Assembly (NCBI RefSeq): GCF_033366695.1 | Contig: NZ_JAOBTQ010000001.1 | Span: 1,302,001-1,366,000, forward strand | Length of the DNA: 64,000 nt | From: Streptomyces sp. SCL15-4 | GTDB taxonomy: Bacteria > Actinomycetota > Actinomycetes > Streptomycetales > Streptomycetaceae | Reading direction: 5' to 3' | Part shown: positions 1 to 7,743 of the stretch, one piece after another | Numbering within the stretch: the first letter of the stretch is position 1 | Layout: each line of letters begins with the position of its first letter | Notes under the pieces: model-generated | Told to the model about the DNA's origin: nothing | Seen by the model: only the letters and a program-made list of their open reading frames with translations | Databases searched by the model: none | Translations under genes and position numbers: made by a program

Positions 1-250
1 AGCCCTCGGCCGGCTGGTCGATCCACTTGACGTGGGTGTCCGGGTACTTCTCCTCGAAGCCGGCGATCAGGTCCTCGAAGTAGTCCTTGAAGTTGGCGCG
101 CAGGTTCCAGGTCTGGAAGGTGATGTCGCCCTCGACCTTGCCGGAGGCGTCGCTCGTGCCTCCGTCGCCGCCCGGGCCGCAGGCGCTCAGCGGCAGGACG
201 AGGGCGACGGCGAGGGCGGTGAGGGCTCTGCGGGAGAGGGGCACGGACAC
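1..250 (-). CDS. Sugar ABC transporter substrate-binding lipoprotein (N-terminal part, runs off the window)
   Basis: This is the first 83 or so codons of an extracellular solute-binding protein on the minus strand; the rest lies beyond base 1. The start has a basic stretch (residues 6-8), a hydrophobic core and a lipobox LSAC with the lipidated Cys near residue 24, followed by a Gly/Ser/Asp-rich linker and then the mature fold (ITFQTWNLR...GFEEKYPDTHVKW), which matches family 1 sugar-binding proteins. The protein would sit on the outer face of the membrane and deliver sugar to an ABC permease. GTG at 250 or GTG at 244 could start it; the AAGGGAG at 253-259 fits the second one better by spacing. 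It diverges from a LacI regulator, with GCTTTAG-type sites between them, so the transporter is probably that regulator's target. The sugar cannot be read from this fragment. Confidence 0.85.
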   Translation of the reverse strand, partial: MSVPLSRRALTALAVALVLPLSACGPGGDGGTSDASGKVEGDITFQTWNLRANFKDYFEDLIAGFEEKYPDTHVKWIDQPAEG

Positions 251-333
251 GGCTCCCTTGCGGTGTCGGGGCTGTGGGTGGCGCGAAAGACCTTGCCCGG
301 GCCGTTCGGAGAAAGTCAATGGATTCGTCGCCG

Positions 334-436
334 CTAAAGCATTCCGTCCTTCATCAGTGCAGGTGGGCGCCTACTGGCCGAGAACTTGCGGTAGTTGGCT
401 AATGCGCTTTAGGGTCTTGACACTCAAGCGCTTTAG
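334..436. promoter_or_regulatory. Candidate LacI-family operators in the divergent intergenic region
   Basis: The sequence CTCAAGCGCTTTAG at 423-436 is a near-perfect palindrome centred on AAGCGCTT, with the central CG step typical of LacI-family operators. The half-site GCTTTAG recurs at 406-412 and in inverted form at 334-340 (CTAAAGC). A TTGACA hexamer at 417-422 directly precedes the palindrome, so a bound regulator would cover a promoter reading into the LacI gene. The layout suggests autoregulation plus control of the divergent sugar transporter. This is inferred from position and symmetry only. Confidence 0.55.
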
Positions 437-462
437 TAGTTCCCTGCCGAAGGGAAGGAAAC

Positions 463-1575
463 GTGCCGACCAGACGGTCCCCCGCCCGCCGGCCCACGAT
501 GAAGGACATCGCCCGGCGCGCCGGAGTCTCCGAGAGTGCCGTGTCCTTCGCGCTCAACGACCGCCCCGGTGTCTCCGAGGCCACCCGGGCCCGGGTCCGC
601 CGGGTCGCCGAGCAGCTGGGCTGGCGGCCGAGTACGGCGGCCCGCGCGCTGTCCGGGGAGGGCGCGGCCACGGTCGGCTTCGTCCTGGCCCGCCCCGCGG
701 CCACGCTGGGCGTCGACTCCTTCTTCCTCCAGCTCGTCTCCGGCATCCAGAAGGTGCTGGCCGAGCGCCACTTGGGCCTGCTGTTCCAGGTGGCGGAGGA
801 CGTGGCCGACGAGTGCGCGGTGTACCGGCGCTGGTGGGCCGAGCACCGGGTGGACGGCGTCCTGGTCGTCGATCCGCGCGCCGACGATCCGCGGCCCGGC
901 CTGCTGGACGAACTCTCGCTGCCCGCCGTGGTGATCGGCGGCGCCCCGGACGAGCGGCACCCCGGGCTGTCCACGGTCTGGGCGGACGACGCGGGCGCGA
1001 TGGCCGCGGTGGTGGGCGAGTTGACGACGCTGGGGCATCGCCGGATCGTGCACATCGCCGGTCTGCCGGGCCTCGCGCACACCCAGCGCCGCATCCGCAC
1101 GCTGCGCGCCGAGGCGGAGCGGCGTGGGCTCGCCGAGGTGGAGTCGGTGACGACCGACTACTCCGACACCGAGGCCGCCGCGGTCACCCGCAGGGTCCTG
1201 CGCGGCCCCGCTCCCCCGACGGCCCTGGTCTACGACACCGACGTGATGGCCGTCGCCGGCCTCGCCGCCGCGGCCGAGCTGGGGTTCTCGGTGCCGGCCG
1301 GGCTGTCGGTGGTGGCGTGGGAGGACTCGGCCCTGTGCCGCATGGTCACGCCGCGGCTGTCGGCGCTGTCCCGGGACAGCGTGGAGTTCGGGTCGACGGC
1401 GGCGCGGGAGCTGCTGGAGCTGCTGGACGGCGGCCCGGCCCGGACGGTGCGGGTGCCGGTCCCCCGGCTGATCGAACGGCACAGCACGGGCCCGGCACGC
1501 ACGGCCGGCGCCGGCGACCGCGGGTGCGAGCACGGTCCGGACGAGGGCACGGACGGCGGCGCGTCACGGGGTTGA
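463..1575 (+). CDS. LacI-family transcriptional regulator
   Basis: A 370-residue LacI/GalR repressor that would bind a sugar and control the divergent transporter. The N-terminal helix-turn-helix and hinge are clear: MKDIARRAGVSESAVSFALN, about residues 13-32, then NDRPGVSEATRARV and EQLGW. The remaining 300 residues form the periplasmic-binding-protein-like sensor domain, with the usual VVIGG, ELTTLGHRRI and YDTDVMAVAGL segments, and it ends near SALSRDSVEFGSTAARELLELL plus a disordered tail. The GTG at 463 is preferred because GGGAAGGA lies 6-13 bases upstream; the ATG at 499 would also leave an intact HTH. The length fits the family. The effector sugar is unknown. Confidence 0.9.
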   Translation: MPTRRSPARRPTMKDIARRAGVSESAVSFALNDRPGVSEATRARVRRVAEQLGWRPSTAARALSGEGAATVGFVLARPAATLGVDSFFLQLVSGIQKVLAERHLGLLFQVAEDVADECAVYRRWWAEHRVDGVLVVDPRADDPRPGLLDELSLPAVVIGGAPDERHPGLSTVWADDAGAMAAVVGELTTLGHRRIVHIAGLPGLAHTQRRIRTLRAEAERRGLAEVESVTTDYSDTEAAAVTRRVLRGPAPPTALVYDTDVMAVAGLAAAAELGFSVPAGLSVVAWEDSALCRMVTPRLSALSRDSVEFGSTAARELLELLDGGPARTVRVPVPRLIERHSTGPARTAGAGDRGCEHGPDEGTDGGASRG

Positions 1576-1715
1576 CCGGCCCGGGCCTGGCGCGCCGGCC
1601 CGGACCGACGGCCTCTCGACGTACCGGCCCGGGCGGTGCACAGTTCTCTCTACGCGCTTTCATACCGACGGGTAACCGATGGGGCGCGCAGTCGACGACC
1701 AGCCGAGGAGTGTCC

Positions 1716-3068
1716 GTGAGCAGCTGGGCCGGCCGCAGTGCCGCCGAGATCGCCGCCGCCGTCCGCGAGGAGCGGGTCACGCCACGGGAGGTGGTGGCCG
1801 AACACCTCGCGCGGATCGACCGGTTCGACGGCCGGATCGGAGCGTTCCGGAAGGTCCGGGCGCGGGCGGCGCTCGCCGAGGCCGACGAGGTGGCCGCCCG
1901 CGCGGATGTGGCCGGGCTGCCGCTGGCGGGCGTGCCGGTGGCGGTCAAGGACAATCTGCCGGTGCGCGGCGAGTCGTGCCGCAACGGCTCCGCCGCCACC
2001 TCGGACGCCCCGGCCGCCGAGGACCATGTGACGGTGGCCCGGCTGCGCGCGGCGGGCGCGGTGGTGGTCGGCGTGACGAACGTGCCGGAGCTGTGTGTCT
2101 TCGCCACCACGGAGGGCCCGTACGGCATCGCCCGCAATCCGTGGGACCTGTCCCGCACGGCGGGCGGCTCCTCCGGCGGCAGCGCGGCGGCGGTGGCCGC
2201 GGGTCTGGTGCCGCTGGCGCTGGGCAACGACGGGATGGGCTCGCTGCGCATCCCGGCCGCGAACTGCGGGCTGGTCACGCTGAAGCCGGGGCCGGAAGTG
2301 GTGCCGGCCGGGATCGGCCACGGCGACTGGTTCGGCATGGCGGAGAACGGGCCGCTGGCCACGACGGTGGAGGATCTGCGGCTGATGCTGGGCGTCCTCG
2401 CCGGGGCGGAGTTCGTACGGCGCGAGGAGCGCGGTCCGCTGAGGATCGCCGTCGCGCTGCGCAGCCCGCTCGCCGGGGTGCCCGTGAGCCGGCCGTATAC
2501 GAACGCGGTCCGGCAGGCGGCCGGGGCGCTGGCCCGGTCCGGGCACCGGGTGCGGCGCGCCGAGCCGCCGTACCCGCTGTCCCTCGGCGTGACCGCGCTC
2601 GGGCACTGGACGGCCGGGACGGCGGTGGACGCCGAGGGCATGGACCCGGCCCGGCTCGCCCGCCGGACCCGGGTGCACGCGGCCGTGGGGCGCCGCTTCA
2701 CGCGCACGGTCCGCGGCGGCGCGGCCCGCGACCGGCTGCGCGCCCGGCTGACGCCGTTCTTCACCGAGTACGACGTGCTGCTCACCCCGGCGCTGGCCCG
2801 CCGTTCCCCGCACGCCGGGCCGTGGCACGAGCGCGGCTGGCTGCGGAACCTCCTCGCCGACTCCGCCTACTCGCCGTTCACTCCGCCGTGGAACCTGACC
2901 GGCTGGCCGGCGATGTCCGTCCCGGTGGGCGCCCTGCCCTCGGGCGCGCCCTGCGCCGTGCAGCTCGTGGGCCGGCCGGGCACGGAGTCCGTACTGCTGG
3001 ACGTGGCCGAGGAGTTGGAGGAGCTGACCCCGTGGCGGCGGACGGCGCCGGTGGCGGAGCGCCGGTAG
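1716..3068 (+). CDS. Amidase-signature family amidase
   Basis: A 450-residue cytoplasmic amidase that would hydrolyse an amide bond through a Ser-cisSer-Lys triad. The triad is visible: Lys78 in VAVKDN, the cis-Ser at Ser152 in the glycine/serine-rich GGSSGGSAAA stretch, and the nucleophile Ser176 in GSLRIPAANCG, with the 24-residue spacing between the two serines seen in characterised members. The length is normal for the family. GTG at 1716 is chosen because GAGGAG lies just upstream and the first residues (SSWAGRSAAEIAAAVR) match the usual amidase N-terminus; a much longer open frame upstream is only a shadow of the LacI gene. The substrate cannot be read. GatA is unlikely, since no gatB or gatC lies nearby. 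Confidence 0.9.
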   Translation: MSSWAGRSAAEIAAAVREERVTPREVVAEHLARIDRFDGRIGAFRKVRARAALAEADEVAARADVAGLPLAGVPVAVKDNLPVRGESCRNGSAATSDAPAAEDHVTVARLRAAGAVVVGVTNVPELCVFATTEGPYGIARNPWDLSRTAGGSSGGSAAAVAAGLVPLALGNDGMGSLRIPAANCGLVTLKPGPEVVPAGIGHGDWFGMAENGPLATTVEDLRLMLGVLAGAEFVRREERGPLRIAVALRSPLAGVPVSRPYTNAVRQAAGALARSGHRVRRAEPPYPLSLGVTALGHWTAGTAVDAEGMDPARLARRTRVHAAVGRRFTRTVRGGAARDRLRARLTPFFTEYDVLLTPALARRSPHAGPWHERGWLRNLLADSAYSPFTPPWNLTGWPAMSVPVGALPSGAPCAVQLVGRPGTESVLLDVAEELEELTPWRRTAPVAERR

Positions 3069-3105
3069 CGGTCGAACTGCCGCTGGTCCAGGGCCCCGTA
3101 GAGGT

Positions 3106-3393
3106 TCACAGGGCGACGGCGGGGTTCGTCTCGACCACGGCGTCGAAGACCATGGCGCGGTAGCCGTGCGTGCGGGCCTCGGCCAGTACATGGGTGGTGA
3201 TGCCGCGGCCGGAGTGGTCCGGGTCGGCCATGAAGCCGGCGCCCGCCGCACGGGCGGCCGGTCCGCCGTAGTCGGCGGTGAGACAGGCCGAGCCGACCAC
3301 GCTCCCGTCCTCGTCCTCGGCGGCGACGACGATCCGGTGCCGGAAAGGCCGGATCCGCGGCCAGTCGCCGGCCGTGGCTTCTCTGATCGGCAT
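3106..3393 (-). pseudogene. Decayed GNAT acetyltransferase
   Basis: A 95-codon frame that starts like a GNAT N-acetyltransferase (MPIREATAGDWPRI) and carries the acetyl-CoA-binding stretch FMADPDHSGRGI, then TNPAV near the end. Two lesions are apparent. Compared with the usual layout of this subfamily, the roughly 35 residues between beta1 and the AEDEDGSVVG strand are missing, and the frame stops straight after VETNPAVAL, before the last strand that normally carries the aromatic LGF motif. Sequence downstream of the stop does not restore the end in another frame. The start codon lies inside a perfect hairpin. I read it as a remnant. A short functional enzyme is possible but unlikely. Confidence 0.65.
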
Positions 3394-3413
3394 GGGCGTG
3401 TGTCACGCCCATG
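3391..3413 (-). terminator. Perfect hairpin at the start of the GNAT remnant, downstream of the 57-residue gene
   Basis: The arms CATGGGCGTG (3391-3400) and CACGCCCATG (3404-3413) are perfectly complementary around the loop TGT. It lies 31 bases past the stop of the small gene at 3444-3617 and covers the start codon of the GNAT remnant. It has no U-tract, but Streptomyces terminators often lack one. It could equally sequester the remnant's translation start. Confidence 0.5.
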
Positions 3414-3443
3414 CGGGCGGTGATCGCGGCGGGCCGGGAGGGG

Positions 3444-3617
3444 TCAGTCCACGCTCGGCAGGATGTGCGGCTCGGCCAGATCCTCCTCGTACCCCGCGAG
3501 GCGGATCGGTGCGGAGCGGGCCCACACCTCCAGGCTGCCGAGTTCTCCGGGGCGGCGGCCCCTGCGCTCCGCGCGTTCCTCGGGCCGCTGTTCGCGATTC
3601 GTCTTCTCCGGTGTCAC
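3444..3617 (-). CDS. Small acidic/basic protein ending in ...LPSVD (57 residues)
   Basis: A 57-residue protein too short for most gene callers but well supported. It begins with GTG at 3617 preceded by AAGGAG at a good distance, it has a sharp split between a charged Arg/Glu-rich first half (residues 5-25) and a defined second half containing LEVWARSAPIRLAGYEEDLA, and it ends in HILPSVD. No signal peptide or membrane segment is visible. The WARSAPIRLAGYE pattern looks like a conserved family rather than random high-GC translation, but I cannot name a function. It is followed by a hairpin, and its upstream region is a 490-base gene-free stretch with unusually AT-rich patches, which probably holds its promoter. 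Confidence 0.7.
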   Translation of the reverse strand: MTPEKTNREQRPEERAERRGRRPGELGSLEVWARSAPIRLAGYEEDLAEPHILPSVD

Positions 3618-4110
3618 CGCGCACTCCTTATGTGTCGGGTCACCCTCGGGGCGTACCGCACAGTCTGCGCCACGGCGCTGGACGCCCGCTCGGGTCTGGA
3701 TGGAAGGCCAGGTTCGGACGCGGTGGCGCCGGTTCCGCTGTGCCGGAGCGGGCCGTTGTGGCCGGCGTGCCCCAGGACGGACGGTGGGTGTGGGTAGAAC
3801 CCCGTACTGTTGTCCGCCGCCTCCAGATTAACCAAATGAGCGGGCATCCGCTCGATAGGGAATGCAAACAAGGTGTAACCAATATGCTTCGCGCAGCCGC
3901 CCAATCACCCCCAATATGGGGCCTTTTCAGACAAGATGCTCACTCGTACGACATCCGGAATCACCCGTACGGCGGATGCTAACGAACGTCTCTTCGAAAT
4001 AAGTTGAGAGTGGTCGGCCGACCGGGCGCAGTTCAAATGCCGTTGGCCGGGCGGCAAGCCGGCCATGGTCTGCTGACGCGGCAACGGCTGTCTCGCGAAA
4101 GGACTGACGC
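3618..4110. other. Gene-free divergent intergenic region
   Basis: No convincing gene lies here. The stretch 3820-4010 is noticeably richer in A and T than its surroundings, as expected for promoters of the two divergent genes. GGTCGGCCGACC at 4012-4023 is a perfect 12-bp palindrome and could be an operator. An open frame at 3614-3904 on the minus strand has no ribosome binding site and no family resemblance. Confidence 0.4.
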
Positions 4111-4506
4111 ATGGAGCTGCGCAGCGTCGAGGAGCTGATGGATCTGCTGTACGCCGGCCCGCACCGGCACGCGCTGCGGACCGCCGCGCTCCTGCGCCGC
4201 AGCCGTCCCGCCGACAAGGAGCTGCAGGTGGCCGCGCTGGTGCGGGGCATCCGGCCGGGCTCGAGGCCGGGCGACGAGGCGGCCCGGGCCGGCGGCCTCG
4301 CCGAGGCGGTGCGCTGCCTGCTCGGTGAGCGGGTGTCCCGGCTGGTCCGCGCGGAGGCGGACCCGGCCGACGACGACGTGCTGCGGCTGCGCCAGGCCGA
4401 GGAGGAAAGCCGTACGCCCGGTTTCGACGCGGGCGTGCTGGAGGACTGGCGCACCGTGCTGGAACTGGTGGCGGCCGGGCGGGCCCGGCTCGACGCGGTC
4501 GACTGA
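4111..4506 (+). CDS. HD-domain-like protein lacking the HD metal site
   Basis: A 131-residue protein preceded by GAAAGGAC. It follows the layout of small HD-superfamily phosphohydrolases: a helix starting ELMDLLYAG, then HRHALRTAALLRRS, then the helix that should carry His-Asp (normally ALLHDIG) but here reads AALVRGIRP. The second half, with DDVLRLRQAEEESRTPGF and a closing EDWRTVLELV helix, also fits the end of the PhnZ-like subgroup. The His-Asp doublet and the following conserved glycines are absent, so metal-dependent hydrolysis looks lost. It may be a binding or regulatory derivative. The assignment rests on pattern only. Confidence 0.6.
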   Translation: MELRSVEELMDLLYAGPHRHALRTAALLRRSRPADKELQVAALVRGIRPGSRPGDEAARAGGLAEAVRCLLGERVSRLVRAEADPADDDVLRLRQAEEESRTPGFDAGVLEDWRTVLELVAAGRARLDAVD

Positions 4507-4609
4507 GGCGCGGCGGCCGAGGCGCGGCCGACGGAGACACGACCGGCTGAAGCCCGCTCGGCCGAGGTCCGCCCGGCCGCCACCACTCAGGCCAACGCCC
4601 GCCGGGCGC

Positions 4610-6103
4610 TCACCACTTGCCGGGCTCGTAGTCCTTCAGGAAGACGCCGTACAGGTCCTCGCCCGCCTCGCCGCGCACGACCGGGTCGTAGACACGGGCG
4701 GCGCCGTCGATGAGGTCGAGCGGGGCGTGGAAGCCGGCCTCGGCGAGACGCAGCTTGTCGTAGTGGGGGCGCTCGTCGGTGATCCAGCCGGTGTCGACGG
4801 AGGTCATCAGGATCCGGTCGGACTCGAACATCTCCTGGGCGCTGGTCCGCGTCACCATGTTCATCGCGGCCTTCGCGGCGTTGGTGTTGGGATGGCCCGC
4901 GCCCTTGTAGCCACGGCTGAACACGCCTTCCATGGCCGAGACGTTCACCACGTACGCCCGTCCGCTCGCCGCCCTCCCGGCGGCCGCCGCCATGGCCGGG
5001 CGGAGCTTGCTGATCAGGATGAACGGCGACGTGTAGTTGCACAGCTGGGTTTCCAGCAGCTCCACCGGGGAGATCTGGTCGATGGTCTGCACCCAGGTGT
5101 TGGTCTCCACCACGTCGGGGAGCAGGCCGCCCGCGTCGATGGCGGTGCCGTCGAGGTGCCGGGCGACGCTGGCGTTGCCCGCGACGAGCGCGAGGTCGGC
5201 CACCTGCTGCGCGTCCAGCCCGCTGGTGCCGGCGGGCAGCGCGGCCAGGCCGTCCACCGCGCCGGAGTTGAAGGCGCCGATGACGTGGTGGGCGGGCAGC
5301 TCGCCGGCGGGCAGCGGGGCGCTCTCGCCGTCGACCAGGGCGGCGTAGGCGGACGGCAGGCGGCGCACCGTCTGCGTGGCGTTGTTGATCAGGATGTCCA
5401 GCGGGCCGGCCTCGGCGACCTGGTCGGCGAGCGCGACGGCCTGGGCCGGGTCGCGCAGGTCGATGCCGACGACCTCCAGCCGGTGCAGCCAGTCGGCCGA
5501 GTCCTCCATCGCCTTGAAGCGGCGGATGGCGTCCTTGGGGAACCGGGTCGTGATGGTCGTGTGGGCGCCGTCGCGCAGCAGCCGCAGCGCGATGTACATG
5601 CCGATCTTGGCGCGGCCGCCGGTGAGCAGGGCGCGCTTGCCGGTGAGGTCGGCGCGGGCGTCGCGCTTGGCGCGGTTGAGCCGGGCGCAGTCGGGACAGA
5701 GCTGGTGGTAGAAGTAGTCGACTTCCACGTACCGGCTCTTGCAGGTGTAGCAGGAGCGCGGGCGCTGGAGTATGCCCGCGATGTTGCCCGCCTCGACCTT
5801 CGAGGAGGGCAGGATGCCTTCCGTCTCGTCGTCGATGCGCTCGGCCGAGCCGGTGGCGGTGGCCTCGGTGACGGCGCGGTCGTGCGCGGTCTTGGCGGCC
5901 CGGCGTTCCTGGCGGCGGCGCTGCTTGACCACGCGGTAGACGTGCGAGGTGGCCCGGCGCACCTTGATCGCGTCGGGGTGGTCGACGTCGAGCCGGTCCA
6001 GTTCCTCCAGCACGCTCAGGCAGACGGCGAGCCGCTCGGGGTCGATACCGGGTCCGTAGACCATCTCGTCCATGGACGCCGAGCCGTCCTCTGTCACCGT
6101 CAT
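4610..6103 (-). CDS. Short-chain dehydrogenase/reductase with N-terminal zinc ribbon
   Basis: A 497-residue protein, about twice the length of a classical SDR. Residues 1-115 are a charged helical region. A zinc ribbon follows (CYTC at 118-121 and CPDC at 136-139), and then a Rossmann SDR domain opens with LLTGGRAKIGMYIALRLL (about 159-176) and the conserved NNAT near 276. The catalytic Ser and Tyr-x3-Lys region is atypical: NVSAMEGVFSRGYKGAGHPN is followed by NAAKAAMNM, where a Lys sits in the expected AAKA position. It would be a cytoplasmic NAD(P)-dependent oxidoreductase of unknown substrate. ATG at 6103 has a weak GGGAAA upstream; the ATG at codon 11 is an alternative. Confidence 0.8.
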   Translation of the reverse strand: MTVTEDGSASMDEMVYGPGIDPERLAVCLSVLEELDRLDVDHPDAIKVRRATSHVYRVVKQRRRQERRAAKTAHDRAVTEATATGSAERIDDETEGILPSSKVEAGNIAGILQRPRSCYTCKSRYVEVDYFYHQLCPDCARLNRAKRDARADLTGKRALLTGGRAKIGMYIALRLLRDGAHTTITTRFPKDAIRRFKAMEDSADWLHRLEVVGIDLRDPAQAVALADQVAEAGPLDILINNATQTVRRLPSAYAALVDGESAPLPAGELPAHHVIGAFNSGAVDGLAALPAGTSGLDAQQVADLALVAGNASVARHLDGTAIDAGGLLPDVVETNTWVQTIDQISPVELLETQLCNYTSPFILISKLRPAMAAAAGRAASGRAYVVNVSAMEGVFSRGYKGAGHPNTNAAKAAMNMVTRTSAQEMFESDRILMTSVDTGWITDERPHYDKLRLAEAGFHAPLDLIDGAARVYDPVVRGEAGEDLYGVFLKDYEPGKW

Positions 6104-6363
6104 CGCGCTGCCGTTTCCCTGGTCACCCGCGCAGCGCTCCGACTCGCGCCCGCCTTCGAACAGCGAATTTTACGGAGCGCCGGGCCGGTGGGCCAAACCG
6201 GCGACGGTTCCGGCCCCGCGGACCGCCGGCGGAGACCGCCCGCCGGACACGGAGTACGGACGGGAACCGGGAGCCGGACGTGGCCCGGTTCACACCCGCC
6301 GGCGAGCCGCGCGGGCGGTGCGGCGGAAGCAGACGGCGCGCACCGCCGGCGGTGGCACGGTTC

Positions 6364-7695
6364 TCAGTGGCCGCCGGCCGCCAGCAGTGCCGTCATCTCC
6401 GCCGGCACCGCCCACGCGAGCCGGTCCAGGTCCGGTACGGCCCGTCCGTCGGCGACCAGTCCGTAGTGCACGCGCCCGCGGTACGTGGAGATCGCGACCG
6501 CCAGCGCCTGGCCGGGCGGCAGCGGGGCCAGCGGATACACCTCGGTCAGCTCCTGGCCGCCGAGCCGGAGCCCGAAGCCGGGCAGCGGCACGCTGGTGAC
6601 GAGGATGTCGAACCACAGCCGGGCGGCCTGGCCGACCAGCGGCCCGCCGAGCCGGTGGCCGAGCGCCGGGACGCGGTCGGCGAGGAGGGCCACCGCGCCG
6701 GCGCCCCGGTCGGGTCCCGCGTCCTTGTTGCGGGCCATCGCGGTGCGCACGGTGTCCAGCCGGCCGAGCGGGTCGCTCTCGTGCACCGGGAGCCGTATCA
6801 GGTAACCGGAGAGCCGGTTGCCCTGTGGCTGGGCGGCGTGCGGACGGCGCCGGGAGACCGGGATCAGGGCGCGCGGCGCCACGCCCTGGCTGCCGTCGCC
6901 GCGCTCGTCCAGCCAGCGGCGCAGGGCCCCGGCGACGACGGCGACGAGGACGTCGTTCACCGTGCCGCCGGCGCCCTTGCGCACCCGGTGCACGTCGTCG
7001 ATGTCGAGGACGGCCCCGGCGGTGCGGCGGGTGCCGCTGGGCGCCGAGACGAGCGCGGGGCAGGGGCGCATGCCGAGGGTGGAGCGGGCCAGCGAGGCGC
7101 CGATGTCCAGGGTCCGGCCGACGTCGCAGAGCACGTCCCGGACCAGCCCGGGAACCCGGGCGGGCAGCCGGCGCACGTCGGGCAGCGGGCCGCGCGGCGG
7201 CTCGACGGCGCGGGGCGCGCGCTCGGGCAGGCCGACGGGGTCCAGGACGCCGGCGGCGAGCCTCAGCGCGCGCAGCCCGTCGGCGAGGGCGTGGTGGAAC
7301 TTGAAGAGCACCGCGAAGGACACCCCGTCGGCGCCCGGCAGCACATGCGCCTCCCACGGCGGCCGGCCGCGCTCCAGCGGGCGCTCCATGAGCCGGCCGG
7401 CGACCGCGTGGAAGTCGTCGGCGGGGGCGTGCAGCCGGACGTGGTCGAGCGGGTCGAAGGCCGGGTCGGTCTCCCGGGCGGCGCCGCCGAAGGCGGGCGG
7501 CTGCCAGCGGTCGCGGATGCGCAGGCGCAGGCCGGGTACGGCGGCGGCGCGGGCGGCGAGCAGGTCGGCGGCGTGCGCCCCGGCGGTGGGCGAGCGCGCG
7601 CCGAAGACACCGAGCGCGCCGAGGTGCATCGGGTGCCGGTCGGACTCCATGTTCCAGAAGGCCAGATCGAGGGGAGCGAGCAGGTCGGAGGTCAC
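6364..7695 (-). CDS. Wax ester synthase/diacylglycerol acyltransferase (WS/DGAT)
   Basis: A 443-residue acyltransferase that would join fatty acyl-CoA to diacylglycerol or a fatty alcohol and make storage lipid at the membrane surface. The active-site motif HHALADG (HHxxxDG) is at residues 134-140, and the N-terminal LAPLDLAFWNMES, the middle NDVLVAVVAGALRRW and the later VTSVPLPG segments fit the family; the length is standard. GTG at 7695 follows a GAGG sequence. It lies 48 bases downstream of the GH92 gene on the same strand, but a functional link to that enzyme is not obvious. Streptomycetes commonly carry several WS/DGAT copies. Confidence 0.9.
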   Translation of the reverse strand: MTSDLLAPLDLAFWNMESDRHPMHLGALGVFGARSPTAGAHAADLLAARAAAVPGLRLRIRDRWQPPAFGGAARETDPAFDPLDHVRLHAPADDFHAVAGRLMERPLERGRPPWEAHVLPGADGVSFAVLFKFHHALADGLRALRLAAGVLDPVGLPERAPRAVEPPRGPLPDVRRLPARVPGLVRDVLCDVGRTLDIGASLARSTLGMRPCPALVSAPSGTRRTAGAVLDIDDVHRVRKGAGGTVNDVLVAVVAGALRRWLDERGDGSQGVAPRALIPVSRRRPHAAQPQGNRLSGYLIRLPVHESDPLGRLDTVRTAMARNKDAGPDRGAGAVALLADRVPALGHRLGGPLVGQAARLWFDILVTSVPLPGFGLRLGGQELTEVYPLAPLPPGQALAVAISTYRGRVHYGLVADGRAVPDLDRLAWAVPAEMTALLAAGGH

Positions 7696-7743
7696 GGGCT
7701 TGCCTCACACGTCGGCGACGGGTGGATCAGCGGTGCGTCGCGG

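Noticed and set aside
87..1715. A long open frame running through the LacI gene into the amidase
   Set aside because: The first 540 codons are the out-of-frame shadow of LacI, with Arg/Pro/Gly-rich composition. The amidase has its own ribosome binding site and GTG at 1716.
3614..3904. 96-codon minus-strand frame upstream of the 57-residue gene
   Set aside because: No ribosome binding site, no family resemblance, and it overlaps the AT-rich promoter-like region.
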